Source: Clostridia bacterium (GTDB taxonomy: Bacteria; Bacillota; Clostridia; Christensenellales; CAG-138). Taken from it: DNA of 49,096 bases. The stretch spans positions 1 to 49,096 of the forward strand of contig JAFWMS010000018.1 in NCBI GenBank assembly GCA_017545535.1, read 5' to 3'. Below, one piece after another: positions 15,071-23,723 of this stretch (position 1 is its first letter; every line of letters begins with the position of its first letter). The notes beneath the pieces were generated by a model. It was not told the origin of the DNA, did no database searches, and saw nothing but the letters and a program-made list of their open reading frames with translations. Position numbers and translations under genes: made by a program.

Positions 15071-15640
15071 ATGAAATCCACCTGGGAGCTGCCGGAAGGC
15101 TATGGACAAAAGTTTGTCATCGATCTCAAGGACAACAAGAAGCACTTTAGGATCGTCAACGGCCTGGCCCTGGGCCTCATGATCCTGCTGCTGGCGCTCC
15201 TGGCGCTGCTGCTGTGGGAGGGCGCGTTGGAGCTGAGCTCCCCACAGCTGCCCCTGCAGCTGCTGGTCATGGCCCTGGGCTACGTGGCCTATATCCCCCT
15301 CCATGAGCTGGCTCACGGCGTTTTCATGCGCCGCTGCTCCGGCAGAAGGGCCAACTACGGCTTCACCCTGGTCTACGCCTACGCCGGCAGCGAGTGCTAT
15401 TTCACCAAGCACGATCACCGCGTCATCAGCCTGGCCCCGGTGACCTTCTGGGGCGTGGTCTTCCTGGCGCTGCTGTTCCTGCTTCCCGCCCCCTGGCGGT
15501 GGGTGGCCTATCTCTGGCAGGTGGGCAACCTGTCCGGCGCGGCGGGGGATTTCTACGTGTTCTGGCGTTTAGGCAAGGAACCGGACACCATCCTCTGCCA
15601 GGACACGGGGGTGAAGATGGCGATCTTCGACAAACGGTGA
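15071..15640 (+). CDS. DUF3267 membrane protein with HELAH motif
   Basis: A 189-residue membrane protein of the DUF3267 group, distantly like M50-type intramembrane metalloproteases. Residues 78-82 (HELAH) lie at the end of the second hydrophobic segment, and a conserved-looking Asp160 in LSGAAGDFYVFWRL could be the third ligand. Four hydrophobic segments are seen (about 30-50, 60-80, 120-140, 142-155). It begins 13 bases after the phosphorylase stop, following AGGAGGAAGG. Whether it is an active protease is not known. Confidence 0.78.
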   Translation: MKSTWELPEGYGQKFVIDLKDNKKHFRIVNGLALGLMILLLALLALLLWEGALELSSPQLPLQLLVMALGYVAYIPLHELAHGVFMRRCSGRRANYGFTLVYAYAGSECYFTKHDHRVISLAPVTFWGVVFLALLFLLPAPWRWVAYLWQVGNLSGAAGDFYVFWRLGKEPDTILCQDTGVKMAIFDKR

Positions 15641-15654
15641 GCTGGGGGAATGGC

Positions 15655-16221
15655 ATGAAAAAGAGCTGGCTGCTTTGCATCTGTATCGTGCTGCTGCTCC
15701 TGCCGGGGTGCCGGGAAAAGGAGACCGTGGTCCAAAATGAGGATGACGGCCAACTTCGCCTTGACGAGCAGCATACCATCGACTTCTACCTGGGCAACGA
15801 GGAAGCAGGGGCCGATCCCATCACGGAGCAGTGTATAGGGATCATCGGCAGCCGGGAGCCGGAAGCGGTTGAGGATCAGGATTGGGCGCTGGGCAGTGTC
15901 GTCTATATCTATCATATCAATGGAGCCACGATCCGCATCCTCCAGTATGGCGAGGCTCTGGCGAAGGAGATGGTGCTGCTGGACATCGTGCTGGGGGAAA
16001 ATCACGTCCTCCAAAGCGGCATTCGCATCGGCAGCACGGAGGCAGAGCTGAAGCAAAGCTATGAGGACAATCCGAACCTCTTTTTTCACGGATACGATAT
16101 GGACGACGGGCTACGGGCATACGTCCTCTACGGTCCCTGGTACGAAAAGTATTTGATCCTGTTCGAGGTGGACCCTCAGACCGGCCGGATCACCCGCATC
16201 GACTATGAGCTGGACATATAG
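15655..16221 (+). CDS. Hypothetical lipoprotein
   Basis: A 188-residue exported protein. Residues 1-18 are a signal peptide with lipobox LLPGC (Cys19); the mature part is acidic, soluble and has no recognised domain. The ATG at 15655 follows GGGGGAA, 14 bases after the DUF3267 stop, so it is likely co-transcribed. Its final residues are RITRIDYELDI. Confidence 0.7.
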   Translation: MKKSWLLCICIVLLLLPGCREKETVVQNEDDGQLRLDEQHTIDFYLGNEEAGADPITEQCIGIIGSREPEAVEDQDWALGSVVYIYHINGATIRILQYGEALAKEMVLLDIVLGENHVLQSGIRIGSTEAELKQSYEDNPNLFFHGYDMDDGLRAYVLYGPWYEKYLILFEVDPQTGRITRIDYELDI

Positions 16222-16251
16222 CGGCATCTTTTGTATATTCTTCCCGGCAAA

Positions 16252-16280
16252 TTGACTTGCCTCCGCAGGAATGATAGTAT
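16252..16280 (+). promoter_or_regulatory. Promoter of hutH
   Basis: TTGACT (16252-16257), 17 bases, TAGTAT (16275-16280) with extended TGA. Confidence 0.65.
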
Positions 16281-16301
16281 GGTTCGTAGAGAACAACTAT
16301 C
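16273..16301. promoter_or_regulatory. Imperfect dyad over the hutH -10 and start region
   Basis: Outer arms GATAGT (16273-16278) and ACTATC (16296-16301) enclose inner arms GTTC and GAAC around GTAGA. The 29-base element covers the -10 and the expected transcription start, a position that suits a repressor site; the 3' part could also form an RNA hairpin just 5' of the ribosome binding site. Confidence 0.4.
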
Positions 16302-16321
16302 TGTGCGGAGGTGCGTTTGCT

Positions 16322-17872
16322 ATGGATGTGGACCATGCCCTTGCCCCGGTCATTTTGGACGGCGAAAGCCTGACCATCGAAAAGGTGGTGGCGGTGGCGC
16401 GATTCAACGCTCCGGTGAAGCTGTCGGAGGGCTGCTATGAGGCCATCGATCGGGCCCGAGCCCTGGTGGAGAAGATATTGGCGGAGGACCGCCGTGTATA
16501 CGGCATCTCCACCGGCTTCGGGGAATTCTCCAAGGTGAACGTGGGCCATGAGCAAAGCGCCCAGCTCCAGGAAAACCTGATCCTGAGCCATTGCGTGGCT
16601 ACGGGCACGCCCTTTGGCCGGGAGATCGTTCGGGCCATGATGCTCCTTCGGGCCAACGCCCTGGTCAAGGGCAACTCCGGCATCCGGCGGGAGCTCGTCG
16701 AGTGTCTCATCGAAATGCTCAACAAGGACGTCACCCCCGTGGTGCCCCGGCAGGGGTCCTTGGGGGCCTCCGGCGATTTGGCGCCTCTGGCCCATATGGC
16801 CCTGGTGCTCATCGGCCGGGGCGAAGCCTGGTATGAGGGGGAGCGGCTCCCCGGCGCCGAAGCCATGGCGCGGGCGGGCATCCCCACCTATCACCTGCTG
16901 GCCAAGGAGGGATTGGCCCTCATCAACGGCACCCAGTGTATGACCGCCATCGGCACCCTGGTCTGGTACGACCTCGATCGGGGGGCGAAGCTGGCCGACA
17001 TCACCGCCTCCATGACCATGGAGGCCCTGACCGCCCTCACCTCCGCCTTCGATCCCCGCATCCACGCCCTGCGGCCCCAGAAGGGCCAAGGCCTGGTGGC
17101 CAGGAACATCCGCCTCCTGCTGGAGAACAGCCCCACGGCGGAGGCCTCCAAGGATCTTCGCGTCCAGGACGCCTACGCCATCCGCTGCATCCCCCAGGTC
17201 CACGGGGCCGTCCGGGATTCCATCGCCTACGTGCGCAGCGTCCTCGAGATCGAGATGAACTCCGTCACCGACAACCCCATCCTCTTCCCCGAGGACGAGT
17301 CCGTCATCTCCGGCGGCAACTTCCATGGGGAGCCGGTGGCCCTGGTCATGGACTTCCTCGGCATCGCGGCGGCGGAGCTCTGCTCCATCAGCGAGCGCCG
17401 GCTGGAGCGCATGGTGAACCCCTCCCTTAGCAACGGCCTGCCCGCCTTTTTGACCCCCCACGGGGGATTGAACTCCGGCTACATGATCTGCCAGTATTCG
17501 GCGGCCTCCATCGTCTCCGAGAACAAGGTCCACGCCCATCCCGCCTCCGTGGACAGCATCCCCTCCTCCGCCAACCAGGAGGACCACGTGAGCATGGGCA
17601 CCACCGCGGCCCGCAAGTGCCGGACCATCGTGAAGAACCTTTATTCCGTCCTGGCCTTCGAGCTCATGGCGGCGGTCCAGGGCATCGACCTAAGGGGCAT
17701 CGAGGGCAAGCTCTCCCCGGTCCATAAGGAGATCTACGACCTGGTTCGGGAAGTGGTCCCCTTCTGCGAGGACGACCACGAGCTGCGGGTGGACGTAAGT
17801 GCCATGAACGAGCTCATCCGCTGCGGCAGGATCGAAGGGCTGGTGGAGAAGGCCCTGCCCGACTTCAGATAA
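16322..17872 (+). CDS. hutH: Histidine ammonia-lyase
   Basis: A 516-residue lyase that removes ammonia from L-histidine to give trans-urocanate. The internal MIO cofactor would form from Ala149-Ser150-Gly151 in GSLGASGDLAPLAHMAL. The Ser89-His90 pair in ENLILSHCVATG is the selectivity switch expected of histidine-specific members rather than PAL or TAL. YGISTGFGEFS, the loop near residue 405 (KVHAHPASVDSIPSSANQED) and FHGEPVAL also match. The ATG at 16322 follows GCGGAGG. No hutU, hutI or formimidase gene is near, so the pathway is not clustered here. A clear terminator follows. Confidence 0.9.
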   Translation: MDVDHALAPVILDGESLTIEKVVAVARFNAPVKLSEGCYEAIDRARALVEKILAEDRRVYGISTGFGEFSKVNVGHEQSAQLQENLILSHCVATGTPFGREIVRAMMLLRANALVKGNSGIRRELVECLIEMLNKDVTPVVPRQGSLGASGDLAPLAHMALVLIGRGEAWYEGERLPGAEAMARAGIPTYHLLAKEGLALINGTQCMTAIGTLVWYDLDRGAKLADITASMTMEALTALTSAFDPRIHALRPQKGQGLVARNIRLLLENSPTAEASKDLRVQDAYAIRCIPQVHGAVRDSIAYVRSVLEIEMNSVTDNPILFPEDESVISGGNFHGEPVALVMDFLGIAAAELCSISERRLERMVNPSLSNGLPAFLTPHGGLNSGYMICQYSAASIVSENKVHAHPASVDSIPSSANQEDHVSMGTTAARKCRTIVKNLYSVLAFELMAAVQGIDLRGIEGKLSPVHKEIYDLVREVVPFCEDDHELRVDVSAMNELIRCGRIEGLVEKALPDFR

Positions 17873-17887
17873 TTCCAACGAAACCCC

Positions 17888-17911
17888 AAAGCCCGGTTCG
17901 CCGGGCTTTTT
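17888..17911 (+). terminator. Terminator of hutH
   Basis: Stem AAAGCCCGG / CCGGGCTTT with TTCG tetraloop, then further T residues. Confidence 0.92.
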
Positions 17912-17969
17912 GCATATCCTGCCGACTTCCAGCGTATTTTGAGACAAAACGCGGTAAGGAGGCGGAAGT

Positions 17970-18650
17970 ATGGACATCAGCGAGGTAAAGGTGACCGAGC
18001 GGCAGCAGAACGCGGGCCCCTGCGTGTTTCGGGTGCAGGAGCGGGCGGAGCACGTGACCGTGCGCTCCGGGAGCATGATGGCGAAGATCAGCCTGTGCCT
18101 CGGGGTGCTGCTCATCGCCCTGGTGCTGGAGCTGGGGGGCACGGCCGCCAGGGAACAGCGGCAGGTCTTCGCGGCGGAGGGGGAGCCTCTGCCGGAGCCC
18201 ACGGCCCAGGAACGGGAGGAGACCTTGGGAGCCCTTTACTATGTGGAGGCGGGCAGCCCGGGGCCGGAGGCCGTCCAGGAGGCGGAGATCCGGCGGGTGA
18301 AGTGGACGCCCCCGGTGAAGGCCGACGAGGTGATCCTCCTTCGGGAGGACAGCGTGATCGGCTTTTCCGCCCTGGATACCCAGGTGGTCTGCTGCTGCGG
18401 TGGCCAGGTGTTCGCCGTAGGCGAGGATGAGGACTGGGGCAAGTACGTGCGCATCCGGTCCGCCGGAGACGTGGACGCGGTCTATTACGGCCTTGAGAGG
18501 ATCGAGGTCAGGGCGGGGCAGACCGTGGACGCCGGGGCCCTCCTGGGCACGGTGCCCCTGGGCCGGCGGGTGTATCTGGCCGTGTCGGAGAAGGGAGCGC
18601 CCCAGGACCCCCGGACCTATGTGTCCCTGACGGTCCAAAAGCAGGCATGA
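17970..18650 (+). CDS. SpoIVFA-like protein (degenerate M23 fold)
   Basis: A 226-residue protein with one membrane segment (about 36-58) and a C-terminal domain shaped like a LytM/M23 peptidase (KYVRIRSAGDVDAVYYGLERIEVRAGQTVDAGALLGTVP). The zinc-binding H-x-H of active M23 enzymes is replaced (VYLAVS), as in SpoIVFA proteins. It precedes a SpoIVFB-like gene and overlaps its start by four bases. The usual role is to hold SpoIVFB and the BofA-type inhibitor until a signal releases proteolysis of pro-sigma-K; this is carried over by position and fold, not shown. GGAGGCGG precedes the ATG. Confidence 0.7.
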   Translation: MDISEVKVTERQQNAGPCVFRVQERAEHVTVRSGSMMAKISLCLGVLLIALVLELGGTAAREQRQVFAAEGEPLPEPTAQEREETLGALYYVEAGSPGPEAVQEAEIRRVKWTPPVKADEVILLREDSVIGFSALDTQVVCCCGGQVFAVGEDEDWGKYVRIRSAGDVDAVYYGLERIEVRAGQTVDAGALLGTVPLGRRVYLAVSEKGAPQDPRTYVSLTVQKQA

Positions 18651-19525
18651 AACGGCTCTTTCGGCTGGGGGAAAGCGAGGTTTGGACCCATTGGACGGTG
18701 CTTCCGGTCGTCCTTTTTTTGACGGTGACGGAGGGGCCGAAGAGGGTGGCCCTGGGGCTGCTGGCCCTGCTCCTCCACGAGCTGGGCCACGGGCTCACCG
18801 CTAAGGGCCTCGGATACCGGGTCCGGTCCCTGGAGCTGTGGCCCTTCGGGGCGGCCCTCAGCACGGATCTGGAGGCAGGGGGGATGCGGGCCTTAGCTGT
18901 ATCCCTGGCGGGGCCTCTGTGCGGTCTGGTGGCCGCCGGGATGAGCCTGCTGTTTTTGCGGCTGCTCCCCGAAACGGGGCCGGTCATGGAGCCCTTCTTT
19001 CTCATGAACCTTACCCTGGCCGCGGTGAACCTGCTGCCGGCGGAGCCCCTGGACGGGGGGCGGGCCCTGGCGGCCCTGCTATCCCACGCCCTGGGCGTCC
19101 GGCGGGCCCGGCGGCTCACGGCCTGGACGGGCCTCCTGCTGGGCGGGGGGCTCCTGGCCCTGGGGGTCTACGGGGCTCTGCTGGGGGTGGGCAGCGAAAC
19201 GGCGCTGCTCTTCGCCGCCTTTTTGCTCTTCTCCGGCGGGCGGACGTTGCTGGGGGCGGATCGGCCCCTGGAGGGGCTCGTCGACCGGCAGGCGTCCCTG
19301 AGGATGGGCCGCCCCGTGGAGGTCCGGGAGACGGCCCTCTACGCCGATCGGACCGCGGGAGAGGCCTTGCGGGTCCTGCGCCGGGGCAGCTACACCCTGA
19401 TCCGGGTGGTGGGTCCGGAGGACCGGCTCCTGGGCACCCTGGACGAGGGGAGCCTGCTGGAGGGGCTGACCAGGCGAGGGGAAGGGATCACTTTGGGGGA
19501 GCTGGTTTTCCTGTTTGACCGGTGA
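18647..19525 (+). CDS. SpoIVFB-like M50 intramembrane metalloprotease
   Basis: A 292-residue membrane protease of the site-2 protease group. HELGH (44-48) supplies two zinc ligands and the glutamate, and the third ligand Asp136 lies in LLPAEPLDGGRA. Six hydrophobic segments are visible. The last ~100 residues, beyond about 200, contain a CBS-like pair of strands (ALYADRTAGEALRVLRRGSYTLIRVVG). The ATG at 18647 overlaps the SpoIVFA-like stop. In Bacillus the equivalent pair sits just upstream of rplU, as here with four genes inserted. Expected substrate: an inactive sigma precursor in sporulation. Confidence 0.82.
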   Translation: MKRLFRLGESEVWTHWTVLPVVLFLTVTEGPKRVALGLLALLLHELGHGLTAKGLGYRVRSLELWPFGAALSTDLEAGGMRALAVSLAGPLCGLVAAGMSLLFLRLLPETGPVMEPFFLMNLTLAAVNLLPAEPLDGGRALAALLSHALGVRRARRLTAWTGLLLGGGLLALGVYGALLGVGSETALLFAAFLLFSGGRTLLGADRPLEGLVDRQASLRMGRPVEVRETALYADRTAGEALRVLRRGSYTLIRVVGPEDRLLGTLDEGSLLEGLTRRGEGITLGELVFLFDR

Positions 19526-19543
19526 AAGGTTTTGTGGTATAGT
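19515..19543 (+). promoter_or_regulatory. Promoter of the TIGR03960/TIGR03936/rng operon
   Basis: TTGACC (19515-19520), 17 bases, TATAGT (19538-19543) with extended TGG. It overlaps the end of the spoIVFB-like gene. Confidence 0.7.
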
Positions 19544-19559
19544 ACATTAGTTGTAAACT

Positions 19560-19589
19560 GCGTTTTTATACGCACGGGTCTAAAAACGC
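19560..19589 (+). promoter_or_regulatory. Leader hairpin before the radical SAM gene
   Basis: Perfect 9-bp arms GCGTTTTTA (19560-19568) and TAAAAACGC (19581-19589) with a 12-base loop inside the 5' leader, about 17 bases after the promoter. No T-run follows, so it is not a terminator; its role is unknown. Confidence 0.4.
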
Positions 19590-19625
19590 GTAAGTTTGGG
19601 CAAAAATACAGACAGGAAAAGGAAC

Positions 19626-21461
19626 GTGAACGACCAGATTTTGGATCGGCTCCTATCCCGGGTGGAGAAGCCCGCCCGGTATATCGGCGGCGAATACAAT
19701 ATGCAGGTGAAGGCAGAGGCGGACCTTCGCTTCGCCCTCTGCTTCCCTGACGTGTACGAGATCGGCATGTCCCATCTGGGCTCCCGCATCCTCTATCACG
19801 TGCTCAACGGCATGGAGGGCGTCCGCTGCGAGCGGTGCTTCGCCCCCTGGACGGACATGGAGCAGGCACTGAAGGAGGCGGGGGAGGAGCTCTTTACCCT
19901 GGAGACCCGCGCTCCCTTGAAGAGCTTCGACATCGTGGGCTTTTCCTTGCTGTATGAGATGTGCTACAGCAACATTTTGACCATGCTGGAGCTCGGTCAC
20001 ATCCCCTTTTTGAGCCGGGATCGGGGGGAGGATATGCCCCTGATCATCGCGGGCGGCCCCTGCGCCGTGAACCCGGAGCCCATCGCCCCCTTCTTCGACG
20101 CCGTGGTCATCGGCGACGGGGAGGAGGCGGAGCCGGAGCTGGTGAACGCCTATCGGGCCTCTCGGGCGGCGGGGGAGACCAAGCGGCAGCTTTTGGAGCG
20201 GTTGGCCGCTATCCCCGGGGTCTACGTGCCCTCCTTCTACGAGGCGGAGTACGACGAGCACGGCTTCAAGGCCCTGCGCCGGCTCACGGACAAGGCGCCG
20301 GAGAAGGTGACGCGCCGGGTCCTGGATGACCTGGACAAGGCCCCCTTCGTGGGCCGTCAGCTGGTGCCCCACATGCAGATCGTTCACGATCGGGTGGCTC
20401 TGGAGGTCATGCGGGGCTGCACCCGGGGCTGCCGGTTCTGCCAGGCGGGGTACATCTACCGGCCCGTCCGGGAGCGGAGCGAAAAGACCCTCCTCGCCCA
20501 GGCGGAGGAGCTGGTGCGATGCACGGGCTACGACGAGATCTCCCTCCTCAGCCTGTCCACCGGCGACTATTCCCACCTTCACGAGCTCCTGCCGGAGGTC
20601 ATGGACCGGATGGAGAAGAAGCGGGTGTCCGTGGCCCTGCCCAGTTTGCGCATCGACTCCCTCCTCAAGGACGAGCTCGATAAGATGCAGTCCGTCCGCA
20701 AGGCGGGCCTCACCTTCGCCCCTGAGGCGGGGACCCAGCGCATGCGGGACGTGATCAACAAGAACGTGACCGAGGAGGACCTCTTACGGGCCTGCTCCGA
20801 CGCCTTCGAATCCGGCTGGACCGGGGTGAAGCTGTATTTCATGATCGGCCTGCCCACGGAGACGGACGAGGACGTGCTGGGCATCGCGGAGCTGGCGAAG
20901 AAGGTATCCCGCCTCTTCTACTCCATGCCCAAGGAGAAGCGGGGCAAGGGATTGCGCCTCACGGTCAGCGTGTCCACCTTCGTGCCCAAGCCCCACACCG
21001 CCTTTGAATGGTGCGCCCAGGACGAGCCGGAGGAGATCCGAAGGAAGCAGCGTCTGCTGGTAGGGGCCATGAAGGGCGTCCGGGGCGGGGAGCTCCACTA
21101 CCACCCCAGCTTTTTGTCCGTGCTGGAGGCTGCCTTCTCCCGGGGGGACCGGCGCCTTGCCGAGGTGCTTTTACGGGCCCACGGGAAGGGCTGCCGCTTC
21201 GACTCCTGGAGCGAGCATTTCAAGCCGGTTGCCTGGCAGGAGGCCTTTTCCGAGTGCGGCCTTACGGTGGCGGAGTACGCCCACCGGCAGCGGGCGCTCA
21301 CGGAGCCGCTCCCCTGGGGCCACGTGGACGTGGTGGTCACGGAGGCGTATTTGAAGAAGGAGTATGAAAAGGCCATGGCGGCCCAGACCACGAAGGACTG
21401 CCGCCAGGGCTGCAACGGATGCTTTGGGAGGGCCTATGCGGATCATCGCTGCTTTGCATGA
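19626..21461 (+). CDS. B12-binding radical SAM protein, TIGR03960 family
   Basis: A 611-residue protein with an N-terminal cobalamin-binding-like domain (LRFALCFPDVYEIGMSHLGSRILYHVLNG) and a radical SAM core whose cluster motif is CTRGCRFCQ (Cys265, Cys269, Cys272). Other core markers are SLSTGDYSHL and FAPEAGTQRMRDVINKN. The GTG at 19626 is chosen because AGGAAAAGGAAC precedes it; the TTG at 19596 overlaps the leader hairpin and has no ribosome binding site. It is paired with TIGR03936, its usual partner and in some genomes its fusion partner. No substrate is established. Confidence 0.88.
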   Translation: MNDQILDRLLSRVEKPARYIGGEYNMQVKAEADLRFALCFPDVYEIGMSHLGSRILYHVLNGMEGVRCERCFAPWTDMEQALKEAGEELFTLETRAPLKSFDIVGFSLLYEMCYSNILTMLELGHIPFLSRDRGEDMPLIIAGGPCAVNPEPIAPFFDAVVIGDGEEAEPELVNAYRASRAAGETKRQLLERLAAIPGVYVPSFYEAEYDEHGFKALRRLTDKAPEKVTRRVLDDLDKAPFVGRQLVPHMQIVHDRVALEVMRGCTRGCRFCQAGYIYRPVRERSEKTLLAQAEELVRCTGYDEISLLSLSTGDYSHLHELLPEVMDRMEKKRVSVALPSLRIDSLLKDELDKMQSVRKAGLTFAPEAGTQRMRDVINKNVTEEDLLRACSDAFESGWTGVKLYFMIGLPTETDEDVLGIAELAKKVSRLFYSMPKEKRGKGLRLTVSVSTFVPKPHTAFEWCAQDEPEEIRRKQRLLVGAMKGVRGGELHYHPSFLSVLEAAFSRGDRRLAEVLLRAHGKGCRFDSWSEHFKPVAWQEAFSECGLTVAEYAHRQRALTEPLPWGHVDVVVTEAYLKKEYEKAMAAQTTKDCRQGCNGCFGRAYADHRCFA

Positions 21462-22134
21462 GCGGGGGAGGGCGGCGTATCTCAGCCACCTCGATATGCA
21501 GCGGACGCTGCAGCGGGCGCTTCGGCGGGCGGACATGCCCCTCGTCTACTCCCAGGGCTTCAACCCCCACCCCCTGGTGGCTTTTGCCGGGGCCCTGTCC
21601 ACGGGCTATGAAAGCGAGCGGGAGTGGTTCGACGTGCGCCTGGAGGGGGAGATCATCCCCGCCGACTTCGAGGCCCGTTTGAACGAGGTGCTGCCCGAGG
21701 GCATGGCCGTGTCCCATGCCATGGAGGCGCCGGAAGATTTGGGGACCCTGACCGGGCATCTGGCCGCCGCCCGGTACACCCTGTGGGTCCGGCCCGAGAG
21801 GGCTTTCTCGGCGGCGGAGGTGGGCAGCGCCCTGGACAAACTGCTGCAAAGCGAAGAACTCATGGTACAGAAGCGGACGAAGAGCGGGGCCATGGTGCCC
21901 CAGAACATCCGTCCGCAGCTCTACGAAGCGAGGCTGACGGCCTGTGACGGCGCCTCCTTCGCGTTGGATGTTTTGGGGGAACTGACCGCCGGTGGCGGGT
22001 TGCGCACGGAAGCGTTCGTCAACGTGCTGCTCGATTTTCTGGGGTCAACCGGTTCCTTCAGATGCCGACGGGAGGAGATGTATTTCGACGGCCTGCCGGG
22101 TCTGCCCAGCCTTGGGAAAGGAAAATATGAATAA
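21436..22134 (+). CDS. TIGR03936/DUF2344 radical SAM-associated protein
   Basis: A 232-residue protein with the TIGR03936 opening MRIIAALHERGRAAYLSHLDMQRTLQRALRRADMPLVYSQGFNPHP and the SEREWFDVRL region. The ATG at 21436 lies within the end of the radical SAM gene (26-base overlap), so translation is coupled. Its stop overlaps the rng start by eight bases. The family always travels with TIGR03960; a role in RNA or ribosome maturation has been suggested only from neighbourhood. Confidence 0.87.
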   Translation: MRIIAALHERGRAAYLSHLDMQRTLQRALRRADMPLVYSQGFNPHPLVAFAGALSTGYESEREWFDVRLEGEIIPADFEARLNEVLPEGMAVSHAMEAPEDLGTLTGHLAAARYTLWVRPERAFSAAEVGSALDKLLQSEELMVQKRTKSGAMVPQNIRPQLYEARLTACDGASFALDVLGELTAGGGLRTEAFVNVLLDFLGSTGSFRCRREEMYFDGLPGLPSLGKGKYE

Positions 22135-23638
22135 GGAAATTTTAGTAGACGCCAACAAATTCGCCATCCGCGTGGCGGTGGTGGAGGACGGCACCCCTGT
22201 GGAGCTCTACGTGGAGCAAAACGGGACGGAACGATTGGTGGGGAACATCTACCTCGGCAAGGTCCAAAACGTGCTGCCGGGCATGCAGGCGGCCTTCGTG
22301 GACATCGGCCTCGAAAAGAACGCCTTCCTCTACGCCGGGGACGTGTTCTTCCCCGGGGATCAGTACGACGAGCTGGAGCAGCTCCCGGAGACCCGCAAGA
22401 TCGGGGATCTGTTGAAGCCGGGCCAAAACGTTTTGGTCCAGGTGGCCAAGGACCCCGTGGGCACCAAGGGCGCCCGGGTCACCACCCACATCACCCTGGC
22501 GGGCCGGTCGCTGGTGCTCATGCCCACGGTGGACTACGTGGGCGTCAGCCGCCGCATCGAAAAGGAGGAGGAGCGGGGGCGCCTGCGCAAGATCCTCAAC
22601 GAGATCAAGCCCAAGAACAAGGGCGTCATCGTCCGCACCGCCTCCGCCGGGAAGACGAAGGAGGCCTTCCAGGAGGATCTGGACAGCCTCCTGACCCTCT
22701 ACGAGGACATCGAGAAGAAATCCAAAAAGACCAAGGCCCCCGCCCTCATGCACGCGGAGCAGAGCCTCCTCTTCCGCACGGTCCGGGACCTTCTCATGAA
22801 GGACGTGGATCGGGTCTTCGTCAACGACCAGGCGGCCTGCGACAAGCTCAAAGAGATCGCCGACGTCATGGCCCCCAAGCTGAAGCCCCGCATCCTCTAT
22901 AAGGACTCCGAGGCCCTCTTCGACCGGTACGACACCGAGGCGAAGATCGAAAACGCCCTCTCCCGCCAGGTTTGGCTCAAGTCCGGCGGGTATCTGGTCA
23001 TCGACCGGGCCGAGGCCATGACCATCATCGACGTGAACACGGGCAAGTACGTGGGCAAGGACAACCTGGAGAAGACCATCACCAACACCAACTGCGAGGC
23101 CGCCCGGGAGATCGCCGTCCAGCTCCGCCTCAGGGACATCGGCGGCATCGTCATCATCGACTTCATCGACATGGACAAGGAGGCCGACCGGCAGAAGGTG
23201 CTCCAGACCCTGAAGGACGCCATGCGGGACGATCACACCCGGTCCCACGTGTTCGGCTTCACCCATCTCGGGCTCGTGGAGCTGACCCGGAAGAAGACCG
23301 GCCGCAGCATCGGCGACACGCTGAAGGTCACCTGCCCCTACTGCCAGGGGGAGGCCAAGGTCCTTTCGCCCTACACCGTCTTCAATCGGCTCCGCAAGCA
23401 GACGCTCCAGGTCCTTAAGGGCTGCAAGCTCAAGCGCATCTACATCGAGGTCAGCCCCGACGTGGCCGCCGCCATGGAGGAGCTCATGAAGAAGGACGGG
23501 GAGCTCTTCCCCGAATCCCGGGACGCGGACTTCTACGTGAAGGCCAACCCGGCCCTGCACATGGAGAAATTCACCGTAAAGCCCCTGCCGGACAAGCGGG
23601 TGGCCGAGGCGAAGAAGTCCTGTCGGATCATGCACTGA
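22127..23638 (+). CDS. rng: Ribonuclease E/G family protein (RNase G)
   Basis: A 503-residue endoribonuclease of the RNase E/G family, which processes 16S rRNA ends and degrades RNA. Visible parts: the S1-like domain with a sub-insert (LVGNIYLGKVQNVLPGMQAAFVDIGLEKNAFLYAGD), the catalytic DNase I-like core with IIDVNTGKYVG and IIDFIDMD carrying the metal-binding aspartates, and the zinc-link CPYCQGEAKV. The ATG at 22127 follows GGAAAGGAAAAT; in-frame residues before it belong to the preceding gene. Length fits RNase G rather than the longer RNase E. Downstream synteny is the rplU cluster. Confidence 0.92.
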   Translation: MNKEILVDANKFAIRVAVVEDGTPVELYVEQNGTERLVGNIYLGKVQNVLPGMQAAFVDIGLEKNAFLYAGDVFFPGDQYDELEQLPETRKIGDLLKPGQNVLVQVAKDPVGTKGARVTTHITLAGRSLVLMPTVDYVGVSRRIEKEEERGRLRKILNEIKPKNKGVIVRTASAGKTKEAFQEDLDSLLTLYEDIEKKSKKTKAPALMHAEQSLLFRTVRDLLMKDVDRVFVNDQAACDKLKEIADVMAPKLKPRILYKDSEALFDRYDTEAKIENALSRQVWLKSGGYLVIDRAEAMTIIDVNTGKYVGKDNLEKTITNTNCEAAREIAVQLRLRDIGGIVIIDFIDMDKEADRQKVLQTLKDAMRDDHTRSHVFGFTHLGLVELTRKKTGRSIGDTLKVTCPYCQGEAKVLSPYTVFNRLRKQTLQVLKGCKLKRIYIEVSPDVAAAMEELMKKDGELFPESRDADFYVKANPALHMEKFTVKPLPDKRVAEAKKSCRIMH

Positions 23639-23723
23639 CGGCGCCCCCCGGCGGCCTTCGACGGCATGGGGCCGGGTGCATCGCATATACCCACAGCGGG
23701 CTGACCCGCGGAAAGGATTCCCT

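Noticed and set aside
16190..17587. A 465-residue minus-strand frame opposite hutH
   Set aside because: hutH is intact and clearly coding; the antisense frame lacks any signal.
16322..17872. Phenylalanine or tyrosine ammonia-lyase instead of hutH
   Set aside because: The selectivity pair after the tyrosine loop is Ser-His, as in histidine-specific members.
19596..19625. A TTG start for the TIGR03960 protein at 19596
   Set aside because: It overlaps the leader region and has no ribosome binding site; GTG 19626 is preceded by AGGAAAAGGAAC.
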